This document shows, piece after piece, positions 1 through 5,721 of a stretch of 8,513 nt of DNA (within the stretch, counting starts at the first letter, position 1; every line of letters starts with the position of its first letter). The stretch spans positions 1 to 8,513 of the forward strand of contig JAJQAS010000222.1 in NCBI GenBank assembly GCA_021203685.1, in the 5' to 3' direction. The notes under the pieces are model-generated. The model searched no databases. It worked only from the letters and a program-made list of their open reading frames with translations, and was not told the origin of the DNA. The DNA is from Clostridiales bacterium. Lineage in GTDB: Bacteria; Bacillota; Clostridia; Oscillospirales; Oscillospiraceae. Both the position numbers and the translations under genes were made by a program.

Positions 1-1128
1 GTGGCCATCCTGCGGCATTTGGGCTGCCGGGTGGGCCGGGAGGGCGAGACGGTGACGGTGGACTCCTCCGCCCTGACCCGCATGGACATCCCCGACGCCC
101 TCATGCGGGAAATGCGCTCCTCGGTCATCTTTCTGGGGGCCATTCTGGCCCGGTGCGGCCAGGCGGAGCTGTCCTTCCCCGGCGGGTGCGAGCTGGGGCC
201 CCGGCCCATCGACCTGCACCTGAACGCCCTGCGGTCCATGGGGGCGGAGATCGACGCCGCCTGTGGCGGCATCCGCTGCCGGGGGCGGCTCCACGGGGCG
301 GAGCTTTCCCTCTCCCTCCCCAGCGTGGGTGCCACGGAAAACATCATGCTGGCGGCCTGCGCCGCCGATGGCGTGACGGTCATCTCCAACGCCGCCCGGG
401 AGCCGGAGATCGTGGATTTGCAGAATTTTTTGCGCACCCTGGGAGCCGACATCGACGGGGCCGGCACCTCCACCGTCACCATCCGGGGCGGCGCGCCCCT
501 CCACGGGGGCGAGCACACCGTCATCGCGGACCGCATCGTGGGGGCCACCTACCTGGCCGCCGCCGCGGCCACGGGAGGCCAGGTGGCCCTGGAGGGCCTG
601 GACCGGCGGTGGCTGCTGCCCGTGCTGGATACCTTCCGGCAGGCGGGGTGTACTGTCTCCGGCGGGGAAAACCGGGTGGAGCTGCGGTGCGTCCGGCCGC
701 TGACCGGCGTTCGGCCCATCCGCACCGCCCCCTACCCCGGCTTCCCCACCGACGCCCAGCCCATGGTCATGGCCGCCTTCTGCGGTGGCCGGGGAACCAC
801 CGTCTTTGTGGAGACTATTTTTGAAAACCGCTACCGGCAGGCGGCGGAGCTGGAGCGCATGGGGGCCGACATCCGGGTGGAAGGCCGGGTGGCCGTGGTC
901 TGCGGCGTACCCCGGCTCCACGCCGCCCGGCTGGAGGCGGCGGACCTGCGGGGCGGCGCGGCGCTGGTGGTGGCGGCTCTGTCCGCGGAGGGCGAGAGCC
1001 AAATCACCGGGCTGCACCACGTCGACCGGGGCTACGCCCGGCTGGAGGCAGACCTCTCCGCCCTGGGGGCGGACATCCGCCGGACGGAGGCGGACAATGA
1101 TACAAAGGAGCAGCGGGAGACGCTGTAA
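1..1128 (+). CDS. murA: UDP-N-acetylglucosamine 1-carboxyvinyltransferase MurA, 5' end cut off
   Basis: This enzyme transfers enolpyruvate from PEP to UDP-GlcNAc, the first committed cytoplasmic step of peptidoglycan synthesis. 375 residues are visible, against about 420 in the family. The GTG at base 1 is an internal Val: the first visible residues align with E. coli MurA around residue 53, so the N-terminal part, including catalytic Lys22, lies outside the window. The PEP-binding Cys sits in PGGC (visible residue 63, fosfomycin target, E. coli Cys115). FPTD carries the general-base Asp (251, E. coli Asp305) and DLRGGAALV the Arg equivalent to Arg397 (317). Other family hallmarks are SVGATENIM, NAAREPEIVDLQNFL, DRI near 178 and the C-terminal HVDRGY. 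The Cys rather than Asp predicts fosfomycin sensitivity of this enzyme. It ends 11 bases before the DivIB-like gene, probably in one operon. Many Firmicutes have two MurA paralogues; position in the division cluster suggests the main copy. Confidence 0.96.
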   Translation: MAILRHLGCRVGREGETVTVDSSALTRMDIPDALMREMRSSVIFLGAILARCGQAELSFPGGCELGPRPIDLHLNALRSMGAEIDAACGGIRCRGRLHGAELSLSLPSVGATENIMLAACAADGVTVISNAAREPEIVDLQNFLRTLGADIDGAGTSTVTIRGGAPLHGGEHTVIADRIVGATYLAAAAATGGQVALEGLDRRWLLPVLDTFRQAGCTVSGGENRVELRCVRPLTGVRPIRTAPYPGFPTDAQPMVMAAFCGGRGTTVFVETIFENRYRQAAELERMGADIRVEGRVAVVCGVPRLHAARLEAADLRGGAALVVAALSAEGESQITGLHHVDRGYARLEADLSALGADIRRTEADNDTKEQRETL

Positions 1129-1139
1129 GGGGGGATACC

Positions 1140-1976
1140 ATGGCGAAAAAACGAAGGCATCAGCGCAGCTATCAGGGCGGCGGCCGCCTGTCGGGGCTGT
1201 ATGTCCTGTTTACCGTGGTGGTGGTGCTGGCTGCCAGCGGGGCGGGCTGCATCGTGTTCTTCAAGGGCAGCAGCGTGGAAATTTACATCCGGGACAGCTC
1301 CGGCAGCACCGAAGCCCTGGCCCAGGACGACCGCTATACCCAGGAGGAGATTTTGGAGGCGGCGGACATCGACATCGGCGACAACCTCTTCCTGCTGAAC
1401 AAAAACCGGGCGGCGGCGGGCATTTTGGCCCAGCTGACCTATGTTTCCAGCGTGTCCATCCAGAAGGAGCTGCCCGGCGTGGTGGTTCTGACCCTCACCG
1501 AGAGCAGCGCGGCGGTGGCCATTCAGGACGGCGACGACTGGTGGCTCATCGACCTGAACGGCAAACTGCTGGAGCAGACCGACAGCGACCAGGGCTGCAC
1601 CGTCATCCTGGGGCTGACGCCGGTGGACCCGGCGAAGGGCGAGGCCCTGTCCGTGCCCGACGGCAGCGACGGGGAGACCGACAGCCAGACCCTCCGGCTG
1701 GACAGCCTGCTCCAGCTGCTGACCCCCCTCCAGGATTATGCCCTGCTGGAGGACGTGGTCTCCATCGACCTGTCCTCCGAGAGCACAGTGGTGCTGGACT
1801 ATGACGGGCGCATCCAGGTGAAACTGCCCATCGAGGCCGATTACAGCGAGAAAATCAAGTATTTCGCGCAGATTTTGACGGAATATGTGGCGGAAAGCTG
1901 GACGGAGGACGACACCGGCACGCTGGATATGACTTACAGCGACGGCAACCCCCATCTGGTGAAAGATGAAAATTAA
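1140..1976 (+). CDS. ftsQ: DivIB/FtsQ-type cell division protein (POTRA domain)
   Basis: This is a single-pass membrane division protein of the FtsQ/DivIB family, which in other bacteria works with FtsL and FtsB/DivIC to link the Z-ring to septal wall synthesis. The 278 residues show a short basic cytoplasmic tail (MAKKRRHQRS), one membrane segment at about 20-41, then an extracellular part. The POTRA domain spans about 45-122: YTQEEIL, the IGDNLFLLN motif and a P-x-V-x-L-x-L-x-E end strand (LPGVVVLTLTES). Next come WWLIDLNGKLL and a beta domain to about 250. The usual first strand is stretched by a short acidic Ser/Gly/Asp insert at about 51-64, and the family's V-x-G-N motif there is not recognisable. 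The start is set by an AAGGGGGGA site four bases upstream and by tight spacing after murA. The name follows domain order and context, since sequence conservation in this family is low. Confidence 0.88.
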   Translation: MAKKRRHQRSYQGGGRLSGLYVLFTVVVVLAASGAGCIVFFKGSSVEIYIRDSSGSTEALAQDDRYTQEEILEAADIDIGDNLFLLNKNRAAAGILAQLTYVSSVSIQKELPGVVVLTLTESSAAVAIQDGDDWWLIDLNGKLLEQTDSDQGCTVILGLTPVDPAKGEALSVPDGSDGETDSQTLRLDSLLQLLTPLQDYALLEDVVSIDLSSESTVVLDYDGRIQVKLPIEADYSEKIKYFAQILTEYVAESWTEDDTGTLDMTYSDGNPHLVKDEN

Positions 1977-1988
1977 CGGACAAAGGTA

Positions 1989-2017
1989 TTGACCCCATAG
2001 AAAATATCCGATAAAAT
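1989..2017 (+). promoter_or_regulatory. Sigma-A type promoter of ftsZ
   Basis: TTGACC (1989-1994) and TAAAAT (2012-2017) lie exactly 17 bp apart in the 104-base gap between the DivIB-like gene and ftsZ. The gap is clearly AT-richer than the genes on either side. Transcription would begin near 2024 and give a leader of about 57 bases. This would let ftsZ be made independently of read-through from the murA operon, as is common for ftsZ. Confidence 0.75.
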
Positions 2018-2080
2018 GGTATTTAGAAAAAATAGGTTGTATTACTTCCAAATACGGAGCTGAACTTAGGAGGAAAGCAT

Positions 2081-3301
2081 ATGTCCCTTGGATTTGAGTT
2101 GGAGCCGGACACCGTTGTCAACATCAAGGTGGTCGGCGTAGGCGGCGGCGGCAACAACGTCGTCAACCGCATGGCGAATTCCGGCACCCAGGGTGTGGAA
2201 TTTATCGCAGTCAACACAGACCGTCAGGCGCTGGACCACTCCAGCGCCACCAGCAAGATTCAGATCGGCGAAAAGATCACCCACGGCCAGGGAGCCGGGG
2301 CCGACCCGGAGGTGGGCCGCAAGGCCGCCGAGGAGAGCCGCAGCCAGCTGGACAAGGCCCTGGAGAACACCGACATGGTCTTTGTGACCTGCGGCATGGG
2401 CGGCGGCACCGGCACCGGCGGCAGCCCCATCGTGGCCGATGTGGCCCGGGAGAAGGGCATCCTCACCGTGGGCGTGGTCACCAAGCCCTTCAAGTTCGAG
2501 GGACGGCGGCGGATGCTCCAGGCCGAGGCCGGCATCGAGGAACTGAAGGAGAAGGTGGACTCCCTGGTCATCATCCCCAACGACCGGCTCAAGCACGCTA
2601 CCGACCAGAAGATCACCTTGAGCAACGCATTCGAGATCGCTGACGACGTGCTGCGTCAGGCGGTGACGTCCATCTCCGACCTGGTGACCCATGTGGGCTT
2701 CATCAACCTGGACTTTGCCGACGTGACCGCCGTTATGAAGGACGCGGGCCTGGCCCACATGGGCATGGGCCGCGCCGCTGGGGCCAACAAGGCGGAAGAG
2801 GCGGCAAAAATGGCCATCTCCTCCCCGCTGCTGGAGACCTCCATCGTGGGCGCCCGGGGCGTGCTGGTCAACATCTGCGGCGACATGAGCATCGGCCTGG
2901 AGGAGGTGGAGACCGCCGCCACCCTGGTGCAGGAGGCCGCCAACCCCGACGCCAACATCATCTTCGGCGCCACCTTCGACGACAGCCTGGAGGACGAGAT
3001 CCGGGTCACGGTCATCGCCACTGGCTTTGACGAGACCCCCGCAGAGGAGAAAGCCCCTTCTTTTTCTAAGCCGGTGCCGGAACCGCCCAAGCCCACACCG
3101 GCGACCACTCCCGGGCCTGCTCCCACCCCCGCACCGGCAGACCAGCCGGAGCCGGTCGCCGCGCCTGAACCTGCGCCTGCGCCGGAGCAGCCTCCTGTCT
3201 TTGTGGAAGCGCCTGTGAACACGCCTCAGCCGCCCAAACAGGAGGAAGAAGAGGACCCCTTCACGCAAATTTTGCGCATTTTCGAGAAGGGGAACCGGTA
3301 A
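2081..3301 (+). CDS. ftsZ: Cell division GTPase FtsZ
   Basis: FtsZ is the tubulin homologue that polymerises at mid-cell into the Z-ring. The 406 residues show the N-terminal nucleotide-binding motif VGVGGGGNNVVNRM (18-31) and NTDRQAL (45-51). The tubulin signature GGGTGTG is at 107-113. The T7 synergy loop NLDFADV (209-215) carries the Asp pair (211, 214) that completes GTP hydrolysis in the next subunit. The GTPase core ends near 317. A disordered Pro/Ala/Glu-rich linker follows (about 318-390), then a C-terminal peptide. That peptide, EDPFTQILRIFEKGNR, lacks the usual IPxFL core that binds FtsA/SepF-type partners. Small departures from the common signature context are Cys104 and Gly-Ser after the signature, where Ala-Ala is usual. 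AGGAGGA at 2068-2074 lies six bases before the ATG and fixes the start. No clear rho-independent terminator follows. Confidence 0.98.
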   Translation: MSLGFELEPDTVVNIKVVGVGGGGNNVVNRMANSGTQGVEFIAVNTDRQALDHSSATSKIQIGEKITHGQGAGADPEVGRKAAEESRSQLDKALENTDMVFVTCGMGGGTGTGGSPIVADVAREKGILTVGVVTKPFKFEGRRRMLQAEAGIEELKEKVDSLVIIPNDRLKHATDQKITLSNAFEIADDVLRQAVTSISDLVTHVGFINLDFADVTAVMKDAGLAHMGMGRAAGANKAEEAAKMAISSPLLETSIVGARGVLVNICGDMSIGLEEVETAATLVQEAANPDANIIFGATFDDSLEDEIRVTVIATGFDETPAEEKAPSFSKPVPEPPKPTPATTPGPAPTPAPADQPEPVAAPEPAPAPEQPPVFVEAPVNTPQPPKQEEEEDPFTQILRIFEKGNR

Positions 3302-3492
3302 GAAAACCTGACCCGCCTGTGAGCGGGCAAAAAAAAATAAATCTATCCAGTCTATTGTAGGTTTCTGACCAGTCCCTTTGTGCAACCTTGTGTCCCCCCA
3401 CCGCCTGCGGCAGCGGCAGCGGAGGGGGTTCTCGGCTGGAACGATCGACGAGCCTGATGCCAAAGGGACGACCAACAAGGAGAACAACGGCC
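3302..3492 (+). promoter_or_regulatory. Possible structured leader RNA upstream of the cupin gene
   Basis: No protein is supported in this 191-base gap, but it has strong pairing potential. GTCCCTTTG (3372-3380) is perfectly complementary to CAAAGGGAC (3461-3469). The enclosed part contains a GC hairpin: CCCCC and CCGC at 3395-3404 against GCGG and GGGGG at 3419-3428. CCTTGT (3386-3391) is also complementary to ACAAGG (3475-3480), which overlaps the AAGGAG ribosome binding site (3477-3482) of the cupin gene. Both long-range pairings together would form a pseudoknot that hides the ribosome binding site. I do not recognise a known riboswitch class. A five-pair hairpin at 3313-3328 followed by nine A's lies just after ftsZ; it has no T-run on this strand. 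I see no convincing promoter. Regulatory function is inference. Confidence 0.4.
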
Positions 3493-3840
3493 ATGATCAA
3501 GACAAAAGCCCAGATGCGCCATGCCGTCATCGAGCATATGCGGGACGGCGAGGGCGAGATCCGCTTGGAACACATCCTGGAAAACGACGAGACCGGGGGC
3601 CGCACCAGCCTGTGCAGCGTCTGCACCGTGGAGCCGGGGTGTTCCATCGGCCTGCACACCCACGACACCAACGCCGAAATCTATTATATGTTGGAGGGTC
3701 AGCTGGAGCTGAACCAGAACGGCCGACTCTGCACCATCCAGGCCGGGGACGTGGTGTTCACCGCCGATGGGGAGAGCCACAGCGTCGCCAACCGGGGGGA
3801 GAAGTCCGCCAAATTGCTGGCGGTGATTTTCCCGCAGTAA
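3493..3840 (+). CDS. Small single-domain cupin protein
   Basis: This is a 115-residue cytoplasmic protein that is essentially one cupin beta-barrel. Cupin motif 1, G-x5-H-x-H-x4-E-x6-G, is complete: Gly49, His55, His57, Glu62, Gly69. Motif 2 is present with Gly85, Gly93, His96 and Asn100, but the usual Pro is Ala91. The four metal ligands (His55, His57, Glu62, His96) are therefore intact, and the protein probably binds a divalent metal. Substrate and reaction cannot be told: stand-alone cupins of this size include isomerases, dioxygenases and sensors. The start at ATG 3493 is chosen because AAGGAG lies 10 bases upstream and the cupin fold begins soon after. An in-frame extension back to about 3388 encodes only Gly/Ser/Arg-rich sequence that overlaps the leader pairing. 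It may be read from ftsZ or from its own unseen promoter. Confidence 0.9.
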   Translation: MIKTKAQMRHAVIEHMRDGEGEIRLEHILENDETGGRTSLCSVCTVEPGCSIGLHTHDTNAEIYYMLEGQLELNQNGRLCTIQAGDVVFTADGESHSVANRGEKSAKLLAVIFPQ

Positions 3841-3860
3841 TTTTCAAACATCCACAACAA

Positions 3861-3886
3861 AAAGCCTCCGCCGCGGCGGAGGCTTT
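3861..3886 (+). terminator. Perfect-palindrome terminator after the cupin gene
   Basis: AAAGCCTCCGCCG is followed directly by its exact complement, giving up to 13 pairs (in practice about 11 with a CGCG loop), 20 bases after the cupin stop. The sequence CTTTCCCTCTTTC follows on the + strand and A's precede the stem, so it could act in both directions. The T-run is better on the - strand, although no - strand gene ends here. Confidence 0.75.
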
Positions 3887-3903
3887 CCCTCTTTCAAACT
3901 GCT

Positions 3904-4503
3904 ATGACACGAAACGACATCGAACAACTTTTCCAGACCCTCCCCCCTGCGGCGGAGCCGCCCGAGCGGAACGCGGCGGTGCTGGTGCCCCTGACGGAGC
4001 GGGACGGGGAGGTCTGCGTCCTGCTGGAGGTGCGCTCCGCCGCCCTGCGGCACCAGCCGGGGGAAATTTGCTTCCCCGGCGGCGGCATGGAGCCGGGGGA
4101 GGACGCGGCGGCCTGCGCCCTCCGGGAGACGGAGGAGGAGCTGGGCCTGACTGCCGCGCAAATCGACCTCATCGCGCCCCTGCCCGCCCTCCGGCACAGC
4201 TCCGGCCAGCGGGTGGAGACGGTGCTGGGCTGGGTGAACACGCTGGAGGGGCTGCGCCTCCAGCGGGAGGAGGTGGCGGAGGCGTTCCTGCTGCCCCTGG
4301 CGTGGCTCCGGGCCAATCCGCCCAAGTGGGCCACCTACGCCACCGTGGCGGAGCTGGACACCGCGCCGGAGGAACTGCTGCCCTTCCTGCCCCACTACCG
4401 CCGGGAGCGGCGCACCCCCATCTGGGTCTATCAGGGCCACGTCATCTGGGGGCTGACGGCGCTGGTGCTGGTGAATCTGCTGGAGACGTTGGAGGGGATT
4501 TAG
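3904..4503 (+). CDS. NUDIX hydrolase, CoA pyrophosphatase (NudL/YeaB-like) type
   Basis: NUDIX enzymes cleave nucleoside diphosphates linked to another group. This subgroup acts on coenzyme A and its derivatives, giving phosphopantetheine and 3',5'-ADP. In the 199 residues the complete Nudix box runs from Gly60 to Leu82 (G-x5-E-x7-RETEEELGL), with the metal-binding Glu cluster intact. Directly before it is the LL-x2-RS-x2-LR-x3-GEI-x-FPGG motif (40-60) that marks the CoA-pyrophosphatase subfamily. The C-terminal part has the expected PIWVYQGHVIWGLTA helix region. Length fits the family. ATG 3904 is the only start: no other start codon lies between it and the in-frame stop of the cupin gene, yet no Shine-Dalgarno sequence precedes it and it lies 17 bases after the hairpin. 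The neighbouring ketopantoate-reductase-family gene is thematically close (pantothenate to CoA), but the two genes converge and are not one operon. Confidence 0.92.
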   Translation: MTRNDIEQLFQTLPPAAEPPERNAAVLVPLTERDGEVCVLLEVRSAALRHQPGEICFPGGGMEPGEDAAACALRETEEELGLTAAQIDLIAPLPALRHSSGQRVETVLGWVNTLEGLRLQREEVAEAFLLPLAWLRANPPKWATYATVAELDTAPEELLPFLPHYRRERRTPIWVYQGHVIWGLTALVLVNLLETLEGI

Positions 4504-4660
4504 CTGTTAGCTTGCAGTTGCGTGGCGAACGGCCCGTGGTTTTTCACTTTTAGCAACAGCTATCCGCTGGTAATATTGCGCTGGGCGCTGGATTTTACGC
4601 TGTTCACTTTTCGTTTGCAGTTGCTTACTGACAGCGAATGGCTAACGGCTAACAGCTAAA
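4499..4660. repeat. 162-bp element with 13-bp terminal inverted repeats
   Basis: TTTAGCTGTTAGC (4499-4511) is matched by its exact complement at 4648-4660. The left copy holds the TAG stop of the NUDIX gene, and the right copy, read on the - strand, holds the last Ser-Cys codons and TAG stop of the reductase gene. Inside are direct repeats TTGCAGTTGC (4512-4521 and 4615-4624) and TTCACTTTT (4543-4551 and 4603-4611), and heptamer-like GCTAACG/GCTAACA units near the right end. The 145 bases between the genes contain no open reading frame and no clear terminator. It may be a miniature repeat element. There is no transposase, and copy number cannot be judged from one window. Confidence 0.6.
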
Positions 4661-5560
4661 CCCCAACTTCCGTGCCACCATACAATAGGTGGGCGTGGGC
4701 ACCTGGTACCGCTGGCCCAGCCGCACTACCTCGAAGATCAGCCCGTCCACCTCGCTCTCATGCCCGGCCCAAAGGTCCCGCTGCATGGAGGTGGAGGCGT
4801 CGGGAGCCAGCGCGTCCAAAATCAGCAGGTTGGTTCGCACCATGCTGGTGCGGAAGGGGTGGCCCATGGCCTCCGCCAGGGTGTCGATCTCCCGGATGAG
4901 GGCGGCGAAGGTGTCCCGTTCCGGGCCGGGGCGCTGCATGGCCTCGGCTTTCACGTCGCAGTAGACGCCGCAGGCGGCGGCAGGGGAGACGTAGGAAAAC
5001 TTTTGCAGGGCGTCCCGTTGGATGTTCCGGGAGAGCAGAGCCTTGACGCCGCAGCGGGTCAGGTCGGCCTGGATGTCCTTCAGCACCGGGCGGTACTCCT
5101 CCGGCGTCCGGGGACCGAACACCACCCGCAAAATCTCCCCCTGCATGGCGATGACGCCGGGGGACTGGATGCTGGCGGCTACGTAGATGCACCCGTCGGT
5201 CACCAAACTCTCCGGCAGAGAGGGCTGGAGCCGCCCGCCGGTGCCGTAGATGTTCAAAATGGGGACCACCACCGTGCCTTTGGTGCAAATGCGCTGCAAA
5301 AAGGGAATCAGCGGGTCCAGGCTGTAGCCCTTGACGCAGAGGAACACCACGTCGGGCTGGCCCTGATAGTGTTCGCTGTCCGTGGCTTGGACGGGGACGG
5401 TGTACGCTGCCCCGCCGCTGGGGACGAGGGTGAGGCCGTCACGCTGGAGGGCGGCCAGGTGCCGCCCCCGGGCGATGAGGGTCACGTCCAGCCCGCCACG
5501 GGCCAGGTGCGCGCCCAGACAGCCGCCGGTGCCGCCTGCGCCGATGATGAGGTAATTCAT
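4649..5560 (-). CDS. Ketopantoate reductase family (PanE/ApbA) oxidoreductase
   Basis: The family reduces 2-dehydropantoate to pantoate with NADPH, a step in pantothenate and CoA synthesis. The 303 residues begin with a Rossmann nucleotide site, MNYLIIGAGGTGGCLG (GxGxxG at 7-12), followed by the ARGRHL loop (30-35). VVFLCVKGY (71-79) and the NIYG region (103-106) are typical of the N-terminal domain. The helical ApbA_C domain has a candidate catalytic Lys187, and SMQRDLWAGHESEVDGL with Ser258 and Glu270 matching the substrate-binding Ser/Glu of PanE. However, the stretch after Lys187 reads KFSYVSPAAACG instead of the usual K-x3-N-x3-NP, so the conserved Asn residues are missing and true ketopantoate activity is uncertain. 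AAGGAG eight bases upstream fixes the start. The last two codons and stop lie inside an inverted repeat. Confidence 0.85.
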   Translation of the reverse strand: MNYLIIGAGGTGGCLGAHLARGGLDVTLIARGRHLAALQRDGLTLVPSGGAAYTVPVQATDSEHYQGQPDVVFLCVKGYSLDPLIPFLQRICTKGTVVVPILNIYGTGGRLQPSLPESLVTDGCIYVAASIQSPGVIAMQGEILRVVFGPRTPEEYRPVLKDIQADLTRCGVKALLSRNIQRDALQKFSYVSPAAACGVYCDVKAEAMQRPGPERDTFAALIREIDTLAEAMGHPFRTSMVRTNLLILDALAPDASTSMQRDLWAGHESEVDGLIFEVVRLGQRYQVPTPTYCMVARKLGFSC

Positions 5561-5600
5561 AGAAAAGGCTCCTTTCCAACTGCTTGTGTTGCTGCCTTCT

Positions 5601-5629
5601 AGTATAACAGGTCAGGCGGCAGTTGGCAA
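5601..5629 (-). promoter_or_regulatory. Promoter of the ketopantoate-reductase-family gene
   Basis: Read on the - strand, TTGCCA (5624-5629) is followed after 17 bp by TATACT (5601-5606). The bases before the latter read TGT, which makes an extended -10. Transcription would begin around 5594 and give a leader of about 35 bases. Confidence 0.75.
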
Positions 5630-5660
5630 ATGGCAGAAGCCTCTCCCCAAATTCTCCCCC

Positions 5661-5688
5661 TTGCTTTCCCCTGAAAACATGATAAACT
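5661..5688 (+). promoter_or_regulatory. Promoter of the acidic lipoprotein gene
   Basis: TTGCTT (5661-5666) and TAAACT (5683-5688) lie 16 bp apart, and TGA directly before the -10 makes it an extended -10. Transcription would begin near 5695, shortly before the AAGGAGG ribosome binding site at 5705-5711. It does not overlap the divergent promoter at 5601-5629. Confidence 0.6.
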
Positions 5689-5721
5689 AGAGACATCACC
5701 CCAAAAGGAGGATGGTTCACC

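Noticed and set aside
1..3. GTG at base 1 as the true start of murA
   Set aside because: Alignment with MurA shows about 50 N-terminal residues, including the catalytic Lys, missing upstream of the window.
785..1804. 339-codon + strand frame bridging murA and the DivIB-like gene
   Set aside because: It overlaps both real genes in another frame and encodes Arg/Gly/Trp-rich low-complexity sequence.
3313..3328. Rho-independent terminator for ftsZ, or for a - strand transcript
   Set aside because: The stem is only five pairs, A's rather than T's follow on +, and on - the bases after the stem are CAGGTTTTC, a poor T-run.
3361..3480. Known riboswitch or HDV-like ribozyme in the cupin leader
   Set aside because: The GTCCC/GGGAC pairing recalls the P2 of HDV-like ribozymes, but I could not find a matching P1 or the P3 arrangement. 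TPP, FMN, SAM, THF, cobalamin and fluoride consensus cores were also not seen.
2066..3487. Long open frame on the - strand (473 codons) covering ftsZ
   Set aside because: It is an antisense shadow of ftsZ in GC-rich DNA: biased to His/Gly/Asp/Arg, no domain, and the + strand frame is unmistakably FtsZ.
3388..3492. Upstream extension of the cupin protein
   Set aside because: The extra residues are Gly/Ser/Arg-rich and not cupin-like, and the AAGGAG site points to ATG 3493.
4760..5602. 280-codon + strand frame opposite the reductase gene
   Set aside because: Composition is typical of an antisense shadow, with no recognisable motifs, and the - strand frame has a Rossmann motif, ribosome binding site and promoter.
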